Shown here: piece by piece, positions 45,951-54,225 of the stretch
Position numbering within the stretch: the first letter of the stretch is position 1
Layout of the letters: every line of letters starts with the position of its first letter
Source: Algoriphagus aquimarinus
GTDB lineage: Bacteria > Bacteroidota > Bacteroidia > Cytophagales > Cyclobacteriaceae
NCBI RefSeq assembly: GCF_900112005.1
Contig: NZ_FOKK01000006.1
Span: 186,001-250,000, forward strand
DNA length: 64,000 nt
Reading direction: 5' to 3'
Position numbers and translations under genes: made by a program
The notes under the pieces: generated by a model
The model's database searches: none
The model's input: only the letters and a program-made list of their open reading frames with translations
What the model was told of the DNA's origin: nothing

Positions 45951-47579
45951 ATGACCACAACTACCGGAAATTCTAATCCAAGCATGGAAAATTTACTTCA
46001 GAATTTACAGGCGAAATATGAGCAGGTAAAGCTAGGAGGAGGAGCCAAAAGGATAGAAAAAGAACATGCGAAAGGCAAGCTCACTGCACGTGAGCGTATA
46101 GACTATTTGCGTGATAAAGACACAGATTTTTTAGAAGTTGGCGCATTTGTAGCCGATGGGATGTACGCTGAAGAAGGCGGTTGTCCCTCTGGTGGCGTAG
46201 TCACGGGTATTGGCTATGTGAGCGGAAGAATGTGTATGATCGTTGCCAACGATGCCACGGTAAAGGCTGGGGCATGGTTTCCGATGACAGCCAAGAAAAA
46301 CCTTCGAGCTCAGGAGATCGCCATGGAGAATCAAATTCCTGTGATTTACTTAGTCGATAGCGCAGGAGTTTTTCTGCCTATGCAAAATGAGATTTTCCCC
46401 GACAAAGAGCATTTTGGTCGTCAATTCCGCAATAATGCAAAAATGTCGGCAATGGGGATTGTGCAAGTTGCTGCGATCATGGGTAGTTGTGTGGCAGGAG
46501 GGGCATATCTTCCTATTATGTCGGACGAGGCGATGATTGTAGATAAGACGGGATCTATTTTCTTGGCAGGTTCTTATCTGGTGAAGTCAGCTATAGGCGA
46601 GACGATAGACAATGAAACACTCGGTGGAGCAACTACGCACTGCGAAATCTCAGGAGTGACAGATAATAAATACGATACAGATCAGGATTGCCTGGATGCG
46701 ATCCGTAGGATTTTCGATAAAATAGGGCACAATCCCACAGCAGGTTTTGATAGAGCAGAAGCTCGAGATCCTGGAATGTCGGGTGAAAAGCTAGTAGAGG
46801 TTTTTCCTACAGAGCGCGTTAAGCCATATGACATGCTTGAAATCATCAAGGGTTTAGTAGACGCTGGAGACTTCGACGAATACAAGGAGGACTATGGCAA
46901 AACGCTGATTTGCGGAACCGCCAGAGTTGATGGTTGGGCAGTAGGGATAGTGGCTAATCAGCGAAAGATCGTTAAAACTTCCAAAGGCGAAATGCAGATG
47001 GGAGGGGTGATTTATTCAGACTCAGCAGACAAGGCCGCTCGATTTATTATGAATTGCAATCAGCGCAAAATCCCTTTAGTTTTCCTTCAGGACGTAAGTG
47101 GATTTATGGTGGGCAGCAAAGCTGAGCATGGAGGCATCATCAAGGATGGAGCGAAAATGGTAAACACCATGGCGAATTCAGTGGTACCGAAATTCACTTT
47201 TCTTCTAGGTAATTCATACGGAGCAGGAAACTATGCGATGTGCGGAAAAGCCTATGATCCTCGATTGATTTACTCTTGGCCTACAGCTCAGATGGCAGTG
47301 ATGTCTGGGGCTGCGGCAGCAAATACGCTTTTGCAAATCAAGGTTGCTGGGTTGAAGAAGAAAGGTCTGGAAATATCTCCTGAAGATGAAAAGGAATTGC
47401 TTGACGAAATCACTTCAAAATACAACGAGGAATTGAGTCCTTACTACGCCGCCTCAAGACTTTGGGTAGATGGAGTCATCGACCCGCGGGAAACTAGAAA
47501 GGTGATCAGCATGGGAATAGAAGCTGCAAATCATGCTCCCATTACAGAAAGATTCAACGTAGGAGTGATTCAGACTTAA
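45951..47579 (+). CDS. Acyl-CoA carboxylase carboxyltransferase (beta) subunit
   Basis: 542 residues, the normal length of the biotin-dependent propionyl-/methylcrotonyl-CoA carboxylase beta chain, which moves CO2 from carboxybiotin to the acyl-CoA. Seen: KGKLTARERIDYLRD, VTGIGYVSGRMCMIVANDAT, YLVDSAGVFLPMQ, AIMGSCVAGGAYLPIMSDE, IFLAGSYLVKSAIGE, LVFLQDVSGFMVG, LLGNSYGAGNYAMCG and a C-terminal WVDGVIDPRETR. The FLAGSYLVKSAIGE and GAGNYAMCG forms resemble methylcrotonyl-CoA carboxylase most, hinting at leucine degradation, but substrate cannot be set without the alpha chain. No biotin carboxylase gene is adjacent. Confidence 0.93.
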   Translation: MTTTTGNSNPSMENLLQNLQAKYEQVKLGGGAKRIEKEHAKGKLTARERIDYLRDKDTDFLEVGAFVADGMYAEEGGCPSGGVVTGIGYVSGRMCMIVANDATVKAGAWFPMTAKKNLRAQEIAMENQIPVIYLVDSAGVFLPMQNEIFPDKEHFGRQFRNNAKMSAMGIVQVAAIMGSCVAGGAYLPIMSDEAMIVDKTGSIFLAGSYLVKSAIGETIDNETLGGATTHCEISGVTDNKYDTDQDCLDAIRRIFDKIGHNPTAGFDRAEARDPGMSGEKLVEVFPTERVKPYDMLEIIKGLVDAGDFDEYKEDYGKTLICGTARVDGWAVGIVANQRKIVKTSKGEMQMGGVIYSDSADKAARFIMNCNQRKIPLVFLQDVSGFMVGSKAEHGGIIKDGAKMVNTMANSVVPKFTFLLGNSYGAGNYAMCGKAYDPRLIYSWPTAQMAVMSGAAAANTLLQIKVAGLKKKGLEISPEDEKELLDEITSKYNEELSPYYAASRLWVDGVIDPRETRKVISMGIEAANHAPITERFNVGVIQT

Positions 47580-47636
47580 GATATTTTTTAGTATCTTATT
47601 TTACAGTTTTACCCCATTATCGGTAGCCTTTTGACT

Positions 47637-48482
47637 ATGAGTGAATTGACAGATGGAGAATTAAACGCCTTAGTTTCCTTATTGGATGATACCGATAGTG
47701 AAGTGAGAATGCATGTACGGGATCGAATTACTTCTCTTGGAAATGAGATTATTCCATTTTTGGAAAAAAAGTGGGAGAGTAGCTTTAACCCTGATATACA
47801 AAAAGAGATAGAGGATCTGGTGCACGAGCTCCAGTTTTCTCTTCTTAAAGCACGATTGAGAGACTGGAGAGATACGGATGACCGAGACCTGCTCACGGGG
47901 CTATGGATCATCAATACCTACCAATATCCTGATTTGGAATACTCCAAACTGAATGCTGAAATGCATCAGATTTACTTCGATGTATGGACTGCTTTCAAAA
48001 ATGATTTGACTCCTTACGAGCAGGTGCGGGCCATCAACAATGTCTTGTATAATACGCTTCGATTCTCAGCAAATACCAAGAATTTTCATTCCCCTGCTAA
48101 TAGCATGCTCTCGTCTGTGCTGGATTCCAAGCGTGGAAATCCACTGACATTATGTTCTATTTATTTGCTCGTAGCCAAAAAACTTGGGTTGCCGATTTAC
48201 GGTGTGAATCTTCCAAATCTCTTTGTACTTACCTATAAATCAGCCGACGTCACTTTCTACATCAATGCTTTTAATAAGGGTTTGATATTCAGTAGAAAAG
48301 ATATTTTTAACTACTTGGAGCAACTGAAGATCGATCCCAAGGAGGATTACTTTGAGCCATGTGCTCATCTTCAGATTATGCTGCGGATGTTTAGGAATCT
48401 GGAAAACTCCTTCGAGAAACTAGGGGAATCCGATAAAGTGCAAGAAATTCAGGAGCTTATCAATCTGTTAAATGCTCAATAG
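47637..48482 (+). CDS. SirB1/transglutaminase-like family protein
   Basis: 281 residues from the ATG at 47637 (a TTG 6 bp upstream is also in frame). The N-terminal 75 residues are helical and acidic, with HEAT-like pattern (LVSLLDDTDSEVRMHVRDRI). The core has the SirB1-like transglutaminase fold: SSVLDSKRGNPLTLCSIYLLVAKKLG, then VNLPNLFVLTY and INAFNKGLIFSRKD. A final helical part follows (LQIMLRMFRNLENSFEKL), like the TPR tail of SirB1. Here Cys occupies the TLCSIYL position. Function is unproven. The last 7 bp overlap the end of the convergent redoxin gene. Confidence 0.85.
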   Translation: MSELTDGELNALVSLLDDTDSEVRMHVRDRITSLGNEIIPFLEKKWESSFNPDIQKEIEDLVHELQFSLLKARLRDWRDTDDRDLLTGLWIINTYQYPDLEYSKLNAEMHQIYFDVWTAFKNDLTPYEQVRAINNVLYNTLRFSANTKNFHSPANSMLSSVLDSKRGNPLTLCSIYLLVAKKLGLPIYGVNLPNLFVLTYKSADVTFYINAFNKGLIFSRKDIFNYLEQLKIDPKEDYFEPCAHLQIMLRMFRNLENSFEKLGESDKVQEIQELINLLNAQ

Positions 48483-49054
48483 GTACGTAGGTTACAGCCT
48501 ACAGCTCTAGCTTGCCCTGGACTTGGCGCTTCGCCTTTCAGTAAAGAGTCCATAGCCCTGTCTAGATGTTTTGCGGATACGGCAGTTTCGGCCTGAGGAT
48601 TATTATCAATTGCACCCCTATAGCTAATTGTGTTTCCAGTCGAACCAGGAGTAATCAGAACTACTTCAGGGATTTTGGTGATTTTGTAGAATTTGCTGAG
48701 CGTTTGATTTTCATCTATCAAGTAGGGCATATTGATGTCCGATTGATCAATGTAGTTTCGGAGCGTGGTTTTATCTTCTTCACTCCCGCTGACCTCAGGA
48801 TTCACAAGTATAAAAGTAAAACCTTGACTTTGGTATTTGCTGCGCAAAGCAATCAATCGAGCTTCATATAGTTTGGCAAAAGGACATGCCAAACTATGGA
48901 AGATCAGTACTAAGCCTTTGCCTTTCACCTGAGACTGAATATTGATGGCTTTGCCCGTGACTGCATCAGTTAGATTTATTCCTTCTAGACCTTGAGCTGA
49001 AAGAGATACAGAAGTGAAAAGCAGAAAGAGGAATACTAAGCTTAATTTTTTCAT
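48476..49054 (-). CDS. Exported redoxin/peroxiredoxin-like protein
   Basis: 192 residues. The signal peptide ends SVSLSAQG. The thioredoxin fold is shown by KGKGLVLIFHSLACPFAKLYEARL, FILVNPEV, MPYLIDENQTLSKFYKITKIPEVVLI and YRGAIDNNP. The active-site segment SLACPFAK has a single cysteine at the peroxidatic position rather than CxxC, and another Cys stands at AVGCNL near the C-terminus. That fits the AhpC/TSA-like redoxins common in this phylum. It starts directly after the stop of the phosphopantetheinyl transferase gene (stop and ATG abut), so the pair is one operon. Confidence 0.88.
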   Translation of the reverse strand: MKKLSLVFLFLLFTSVSLSAQGLEGINLTDAVTGKAINIQSQVKGKGLVLIFHSLACPFAKLYEARLIALRSKYQSQGFTFILVNPEVSGSEEDKTTLRNYIDQSDINMPYLIDENQTLSKFYKITKIPEVVLITPGSTGNTISYRGAIDNNPQAETAVSAKHLDRAMDSLLKGEAPSPGQARAVGCNLRTY

Positions 49055-49684
49055 TTACCAGATAGTGTAAGTGAGCACAACATCCGAGATCACCCGAACT
49101 TGTACTGTGTAATGATGATCCGTAAAGTCCGTACCTCGGATCTTACCTTTGATGATTCCAGTCTTCGAGTCAAATGGTTCTAAAAGGATGTTCTCCCTGA
49201 AGGATACGCCTCTTTTCCCCTGACACTTAAAGATAGATTCTTTTGCCGACCAAGCCATCGTGTAATCAAGTGGGTCTTTTGCTAGAAAATCTAATTCTGA
49301 CTGGTCCAGAAACCGGAATCCAATTCTCAGTATTTTTTCCCGGATCAAGTCCATATCTATTCCGACTGGATTGTCGCGATGATAAATTGCCCCTGCATAG
49401 CCCATCGTGTGCGATAGTGACATGTAGCCATGCCCGTTCATCGTTTGAGATTTACCATGTTCATCTTTGAAAAAACCTGGATAAGGAACGTGCAATACAT
49501 CCAAAGCATCCCGGATTGCCATGCGGGCAGTAGCCCATTCTCGCTTTTTTTCCTGATGAGAAATATTGGCGTAGGATAGTTTTTCACGAAAGCTCAGGAA
49601 ATCCAGCTCATTTTCATCCTGAGTTTCGATAATCTTGATAGCTAAAGCCGAGGAAGAATCTATTTTTTCTATTTTTGTTTGCAT
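49055..49684 (-). CDS. 4'-phosphopantetheinyl transferase superfamily protein
   Basis: 209 residues from the ATG at 49684; the frame is open further, but that would need a TTG and would overlap the next gene's start. The Sfp-type signatures are present: MSLSHTMGYAGAIYH, the Mg-binding NPVGIDMDLIREKI and TMAWSAKESIFKCQGKRG (W-x-x-K-E-[AS]). These enzymes add the CoA-derived arm to acyl or peptidyl carrier proteins. The length fits the Sfp rather than the short AcpS type. The redoxin gene follows without a gap. Divergent from the WD40 gene across 35 bp. Confidence 0.92.
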   Translation of the reverse strand: MQTKIEKIDSSSALAIKIIETQDENELDFLSFREKLSYANISHQEKKREWATARMAIRDALDVLHVPYPGFFKDEHGKSQTMNGHGYMSLSHTMGYAGAIYHRDNPVGIDMDLIREKILRIGFRFLDQSELDFLAKDPLDYTMAWSAKESIFKCQGKRGVSFRENILLEPFDSKTGIIKGKIRGTDFTDHHYTVQVRVISDVVLTYTIW

Positions 49685-49719
49685 AGGCCAGAAGGGCACC
49701 GAAAGTCTCCGTCCAATAT

Positions 49720-50634
49720 ATGTCAAAAATAGAAGTTAATAAATTACAAACACTAACAGGGCACAATGACTGCATTTATGCGTTGACTGAAGGTTGTGAT
49801 CCCAGATATTTTTATACCGGAGCCGGAGATGGAATGGTGGTGGAGTGGGATTTGGATCATCCCAAAGATGGTAAGTTGATCGCCAGACTTCCGCACTCAG
49901 TGTATGCCTTGTCGGTAGATTTTAGCAGAAACCTGCTTTTTATCGGGCATAATTTTGAAGGCATCCATGTCATCGACCTGAATGAAAGCAAGGAAGTGTG
50001 GTCACTTAAGTTGACTGATCAGGCAATCTTTGATATCAAAATATTCGGCGATGAAGCCTATATTGGTACAGGAGATGGGGTATTGATCGTGGTGGATATC
50101 AATTCCAAAACGATTAAAAAACATATCAAGCTGAGCACGAAGAGTATTCGAGTTATGTCTTTGGCTAAAGACAAACGTCAGCTGGCTGTGGGCTTGAGTG
50201 ATCATACCGTGAAGGTTCTTGATTTATCAAACGATTTTCATCCTGTTGCCAATTTGACTGGACATACCAACTCAGTTTTCGCACTTTCTTATTCCCCAGA
50301 TGAATCAATTTTGGTGAGCGCTGGAAGGGATGCACGATTAAAATTTTGGGAAACTGATAGCTATTCCTTACAAGAGAACATTGTGGCACATATGTATGCC
50401 ATTAATTATTTATATTTCAAGGAGGACGGGAATCTCCTAGTCACCTGCTCTATGGACAAATCGATAAAGATTTGGGATGCAGGTGAGAAAAAACTCCTCA
50501 AGGTCATCGACAAAGCAAGAAATGCAGGCCACGGTACTTCAATTAACAAGGTAATTTGGAGTAGCTATCAAGGCAACGTTATTTCCGTGTCAGACGACCG
50601 TACTATTTCTATTTGGCAAATTGAAGCGAATTAA
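49720..50634 (+). CDS. WD40 repeat protein
   Basis: 304 residues, a single seven-bladed propeller. Repeats include LTGHNDCIYALTEG at the start, AVGLSDHTVKVLDL, LTGHTNSVFALSYSPDESILVSAG, RDARLKFWE, SMDKSIKIWD and DDRTISIWQ at the end. There is no signal peptide, so it is probably a cytoplasmic interaction scaffold. The stop is 3 bp before the divIVA-domain gene, making it the first gene of a five-gene operon (WD40, DivIVA, FolB, ChaN, DUF4268). Partner unknown. Confidence 0.92.
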   Translation: MSKIEVNKLQTLTGHNDCIYALTEGCDPRYFYTGAGDGMVVEWDLDHPKDGKLIARLPHSVYALSVDFSRNLLFIGHNFEGIHVIDLNESKEVWSLKLTDQAIFDIKIFGDEAYIGTGDGVLIVVDINSKTIKKHIKLSTKSIRVMSLAKDKRQLAVGLSDHTVKVLDLSNDFHPVANLTGHTNSVFALSYSPDESILVSAGRDARLKFWETDSYSLQENIVAHMYAINYLYFKEDGNLLVTCSMDKSIKIWDAGEKKLLKVIDKARNAGHGTSINKVIWSSYQGNVISVSDDRTISIWQIEAN

Positions 50635-50637
50635 CAC

Positions 50638-51597
50638 ATGAAGATCACACCAGCAGCCATTCGGCAAAAAACCTTTGAAGTTGGATTCAGAGGATATGAG
50701 AAAAAAGAAGTTACCCTATTTTTGGATGAAATCTCTGAAGTAGTCGATCAGCTTCACAAAGAAAATATGGAGCTTAAGACTAAGCTTCAAAATACAGAAG
50801 CGGAGGCAAAGCGCTTGAAGGATGTGGAGGACTCACTTTTTCGTACACTGAAAACAGCAGAGGATACTGGTGCAGCGATCATTGTGGAAGCTAACGAAGC
50901 GGCTGATTTGATCATCGCAGATGCAAATGAGATCGCAGCAAATGCTACCAGACATTTAGACCAGATGGTAGCCGATTCTAGAAGACAGACCGAAGAGCAG
51001 GCTGCAGCACTTATAAATGCTGCTGAGACCAAAGCAAAAGAAACTATCGTAGAGTTGCGAGAAAGCATGCAGGGCTTGGTGCGTTCGTATGAAGGGCTAG
51101 CTGAGCAAAGAGAATCTATGGTGAAAAGCCTGAGAAGAATTGCACAGGATACCGCCAATCAAATCGATCTTTCAGAAGCGCATTTTTCCAGAATAGATGC
51201 CAAAGCACATGCGCGTGCTATAGATGAATTGAGTAGATCTCAGACTTTTACTTTTGGTAATTTGGAGAATCTTGGATATGAAGAAGAGATAATAGAGGAG
51301 GAAATCGAAGAGAATCCAATGGCTGAGATGGAAGTTATCGAAGAGGACTTAGAACTTGAAGAGCATGATTCTACGCCTGATTTGGAAATGGAAATCAATG
51401 AAGAGGAAATAGAGGAGCTAGAATTAGAAGACACCAAGATGCAACTGGAAGATGAGGCTCTTGAGGAGGATATAGAAGAATTGGAAGAGGTGAAGCAAAA
51501 GCCAATTGTGGAGGAATTAAAGCCGCAAGCTTCCCCTCAAAAACCTACGGAAGATCCGAAGAACCAATCGGGATCATTTTTTGACCAATTTGACTAA
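50638..51597 (+). CDS. DivIVA-domain protein
   Basis: 319 residues. The DivIVA N-terminal signature is clear: MKITPAAIRQKTFEVGFRGY, with the membrane-binding loop, then the coiled coil EVTLFLDEISEVVDQLHKEN. A long second coiled coil rich in Ala, Glu and Arg runs to about residue 195. The C-terminal third is very acidic (many Glu runs, residues about 215-290) and ends in QSGSFFDQFD. DivIVA proteins mark curved membranes, poles or septa in Gram-positives; in Bacteroidota the role is not well known. It follows the WD40 gene by 3 bp and overlaps folB by 1 bp (TAATG). Confidence 0.9.
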   Translation: MKITPAAIRQKTFEVGFRGYEKKEVTLFLDEISEVVDQLHKENMELKTKLQNTEAEAKRLKDVEDSLFRTLKTAEDTGAAIIVEANEAADLIIADANEIAANATRHLDQMVADSRRQTEEQAAALINAAETKAKETIVELRESMQGLVRSYEGLAEQRESMVKSLRRIAQDTANQIDLSEAHFSRIDAKAHARAIDELSRSQTFTFGNLENLGYEEEIIEEEIEENPMAEMEVIEEDLELEEHDSTPDLEMEINEEEIEELELEDTKMQLEDEALEEDIEELEEVKQKPIVEELKPQASPQKPTEDPKNQSGSFFDQFD

Positions 51598-51962
51598 TGG
51601 GAAAAGTAAGTCTCGAAGGGATTGAATTTCATGCGTATCACGGTGCCTATCCAGAGGAATCTATCTTAGGGAATCGCTTCACGTTGGATCTTGAACTGGA
51701 AACAAATTTTCGCCAGGCGATGCTTCATGATGATCTCAGTGCGACGGTGGATTATTCCAAGTTGTACAAACTGATCAAAGCCAGAATGGATGTAAAGGTG
51801 AAGCTTCTGGAGCATCTAGGTCATATGATCGTGACAGATATTCTGGAAGCATATCCCAAAACCACCAAAATTAGATTAACGCTCAAAAAGCATCACCCCG
51901 CACTCGGTGGGTTAGTAAGTTTCTCCTCCGTGCAAATTCAATATCCTGAAGATTATGCGTAA
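51597..51962 (+). CDS. folB: Dihydroneopterin aldolase
   Basis: 121 residues, standard for FolB, which converts 7,8-dihydroneopterin to 6-hydroxymethyl-dihydropterin and glycolaldehyde in folate synthesis. Motifs: VSLEGIEFHAYHGAYPEE, with the substrate-contacting Tyr; TVDYSKLYKLI; LLEHLGHMIVTDIL, with Glu; and RLTLKKHHPALGG, with catalytic Lys. The start overlaps the DivIVA stop (TAATG) and the stop overlaps the ChaN-like start by 8 bp, so translation is probably coupled on both sides. Confidence 0.95.
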   Translation: MGKVSLEGIEFHAYHGAYPEESILGNRFTLDLELETNFRQAMLHDDLSATVDYSKLYKLIKARMDVKVKLLEHLGHMIVTDILEAYPKTTKIRLTLKKHHPALGGLVSFSSVQIQYPEDYA

Positions 51963-52818
51963 TTATTTCTTGGCTGTCCTACTGGTGCTGTGTTCTATAG
52001 GAACACTTAAAGCACAAGGCGAAGCCTATCAGTTTTTTACTAGCAAAGGCAAAAAAGTAGATCTCCAACAAGTGCTGAAAGAAGCGGCAAAAGCAGATGC
52101 TGTTTTCTTCGGAGAACTTCATAATAACAGCGTGGGTCATTGGTTGCAGTTGCAAGTACTGAAAGGATTGCAGGCGGAAAACTCAGATCTTGTCGTGGGG
52201 TCAGAGATTTTTGAGCGTGAAGATCAGCTGAACTTGGACCAATGGTTTGCCGGTCAAATAACAGAAAGTAACTTCGAAGCAGAAGCTAATCTTTGGAAGA
52301 ATTATAATACTGATTACCGTCCTGTGTTGCGCTACGCGAAAGAGAAAGGACTGAGATTTATAGCAACGAATGTTCCGCGGAAATATGCTTCTCTAGTCAG
52401 TAAGGCAGGCTTAGCAGGTTTGGATTCTCTTTCACCAGAGGCTAAAAGGTACTTTGCGAAGCTCCCAATGGAAGTGGATATGAGCATGCCAGGATATGTG
52501 GCGATGAAGGATATGATGCATGGTGCGCCAGGGAATCCAGATTTGATGATTCAAGCGCAGGCATTGAAAGACGCAACCATGGCCGAGTCACTTTTTGAAC
52601 CTCTGTCCAAGGGTAAGAAGGTTTATCATATCAATGGATCTTATCATTCCAAAGATGGAGAGGGGATACTTTGGTACCTGAAAAAGGAGTTTCCTGCTAT
52701 TAAGATTTTCAATATTCACATGGTGACTCAAGATCAGATTGACAAGCTGGAAGATGCGAATGCAACTTCTGGGGAGATTATTCTTGTCCTACCAAGCGAC
52801 AGTCATACCACCTATTAG
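51955..52818 (+). CDS. ChaN-family (haem-iron regulated lipoprotein-like) protein
   Basis: 287 residues with a signal peptide (LAVLLVLCSIGTLKAQ). The Cys in LVLCS is a poor lipobox, so it is probably secreted rather than lipidated. The ChaN/EreA-like fold shows DAVFFGELHNNSVGHWLQ, VVGSEIFEREDQL, LWKNYNTDYRPVLRYAKE and YHINGSYHSKDGEG. In ChaN these histidines and acidic residues line a pocket that binds haem pairs. It overlaps folB by 8 bp. Haem handling is inference from the family. Confidence 0.88.
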   Translation: MRNYFLAVLLVLCSIGTLKAQGEAYQFFTSKGKKVDLQQVLKEAAKADAVFFGELHNNSVGHWLQLQVLKGLQAENSDLVVGSEIFEREDQLNLDQWFAGQITESNFEAEANLWKNYNTDYRPVLRYAKEKGLRFIATNVPRKYASLVSKAGLAGLDSLSPEAKRYFAKLPMEVDMSMPGYVAMKDMMHGAPGNPDLMIQAQALKDATMAESLFEPLSKGKKVYHINGSYHSKDGEGILWYLKKEFPAIKIFNIHMVTQDQIDKLEDANATSGEIILVLPSDSHTTY

Positions 52819-52820
52819 TC

Positions 52821-53276
52821 TTGTACAGCAAAGCTGAAACATCGAGAATCCGTTCGGAGTTTTGGATTGCTTTCGGGCAATACATGAAGCCAATTCCGAA
52901 TGCAGAGGGAAGAAGGATAAATTGGCCTAACTACAAGACGGGAGTTCGAAACATTTATTTTAGGATGAAGGCCGAGCGTGACTTTGCTTCTATAGGAATT
53001 GAATTAGGTCATCCCGATGAAGAGTTGCAGGAACTGTACTTTGATCAGTTTGGGCAACTTCGAAAGATCTTGGAGTCAACTCTAGGAGAGGAATGGAGCT
53101 GGAAACTACATCAGATCAATGAATTTGGGCAGACGGTCTCTAGGATAGAGAAAATATTGCCAGCAGTAAATGTGATGAATGAGATGGATTGGCCAGAAAT
53201 TATTTCCTTTCTCAAACCAAGAATTATAGCCTTGGATGAGTTTTGGGAAATGGTGAAACCGGGCTTTGAAAGCTAA
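52821..53276 (+). CDS. DUF4268 protein, TTG start
   Basis: 151 residues starting with TTG, 2 bp after the ChaN stop; no ATG exists before residue 23, so the TTG is the likely start. The DUF4268 pattern is visible: RIRSEFWIAFGQYMKP, INWPNYKTGVRNIYFRMKAERDFASIGIEL, FDQFGQLRKILESTLGEEWSW and EIISFLKPRIIALDEFW. DUF4268 often forms the C-terminal half of larger proteins with a nuclease-like N-terminus; here it stands alone and ends the operon. Function unknown. The stop is immediately followed by the convergent aldolase's stop. Confidence 0.85.
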   Translation: MYSKAETSRIRSEFWIAFGQYMKPIPNAEGRRINWPNYKTGVRNIYFRMKAERDFASIGIELGHPDEELQELYFDQFGQLRKILESTLGEEWSWKLHQINEFGQTVSRIEKILPAVNVMNEMDWPEIISFLKPRIIALDEFWEMVKPGFES

Positions 53277-54203
53277 TTAAAGTACTGAAGTCACTCTCGC
53301 TAAGACCGCATCATACTTATCTTTGAGACTTGTTTTTTCGTTCTCACTATATGGAAAAAGTGGCAAAGCTAAAATGCCCTTGCACAATCCTGAAAATGAC
53401 ATGGAAGCCTTGAGTCCTTTAAGGTAATTCGATTTGTAGGTGCCATGACCGTATAGATTCTTACTCAGAAATAAAACTGTCACCTGTAGCGCTTCAACCT
53501 GTTCATAGTTTTTTGCCAGAATGGCTTCATAAAGCTTGACATACAACTCCGGGAATAAATTGGCTCCTCCAGCTACAGCGCCATGCCCGCCCATATTCAT
53601 CGTTTCTACCAGATATTCTTCGGGGCCTACGAGTATGGTGAAATCGGGTTTTTCTTTAAATAAATCGCACAAAGACTCGAAATACGATAGATCTCCCGAA
53701 CTGTCTTTGATGCCAATGATATTGGGGTGCTCAGCCAGAATTGCCACGGAACTGAGCTCTATAGCCATCCCTGTGTGGGATGGCATATTATAGAGCAGAA
53801 GAGGTAACTCAACTCTGTCAGCCAGTTTTTGGTAATAATTAACCAATTCTTCTTGGCCTATATTCATGTAGAATGGCGACGTAGCTACCACAGCGCTTGC
53901 GCCTGAATCCAAGGCTTTTGCTGCTAGATTTAGGCTTTCATTGAAGGAGCAGTCAGTGATCCCTACAAGAACAGGGATTTGGCCATCAACCTTGGCGCAG
54001 GTCATAGAAATCAGCTCATGTTTTACGATGGAGTTTAGACTAGCAAACTCTCCCGTAGTCCCAAGAATAAAGATCCCAAGAACACCAGCAGAAATAGTAT
54101 GCTCTAGAATTTTGATCAAACTGGTATGATCAAGCGTGAAATCTTCGTGAATAGGAGTAATCAATGGCGGGATAATTCCGCGCAAGGGTTTGGGAAAAGA
54201 CAT
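53277..54203 (-). CDS. Dihydrodipicolinate synthase/N-acetylneuraminate lyase-family aldolase
   Basis: 308 residues. The class I aldolase barrel is clear: LRGIIPPLITPIHEDFTLD, FILGTTGEFASL (GTTGE pyruvate-binding), LLLYNMPSHTG with Tyr138, and IIGIKDSSGD with Schiff-base Lys166. It joins pyruvate with an aldehyde or cleaves the product. Because it follows a sialidase-like gene and an esterase gene in the same direction (22-bp gap), a role in sugar-acid breakdown is more likely than lysine synthesis. Exact substrate open. Confidence 0.9.
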   Translation of the reverse strand: MSFPKPLRGIIPPLITPIHEDFTLDHTSLIKILEHTISAGVLGIFILGTTGEFASLNSIVKHELISMTCAKVDGQIPVLVGITDCSFNESLNLAAKALDSGASAVVATSPFYMNIGQEELVNYYQKLADRVELPLLLYNMPSHTGMAIELSSVAILAEHPNIIGIKDSSGDLSYFESLCDLFKEKPDFTILVGPEEYLVETMNMGGHGAVAGGANLFPELYVKLYEAILAKNYEQVEALQVTVLFLSKNLYGHGTYKSNYLKGLKASMSFSGLCKGILALPLFPYSENEKTSLKDKYDAVLARVTSVL

Positions 54204-54225
54204 GGCTAGGTTTGAAGAAGAGTGG

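Noticed and set aside
45760..45960. Minus-strand 66-codon open frame before the carboxylase gene
   Set aside because: The translation is low-complexity, arises partly from the ACTGCGACTGT repeat, and overlaps the start region of a real gene on the other strand.
47637..48482. Catalytic transglutaminase
   Set aside because: Only the SirB1-like part of the fold is visible and a Cys-His-Asp triad cannot be assigned from the sequence.
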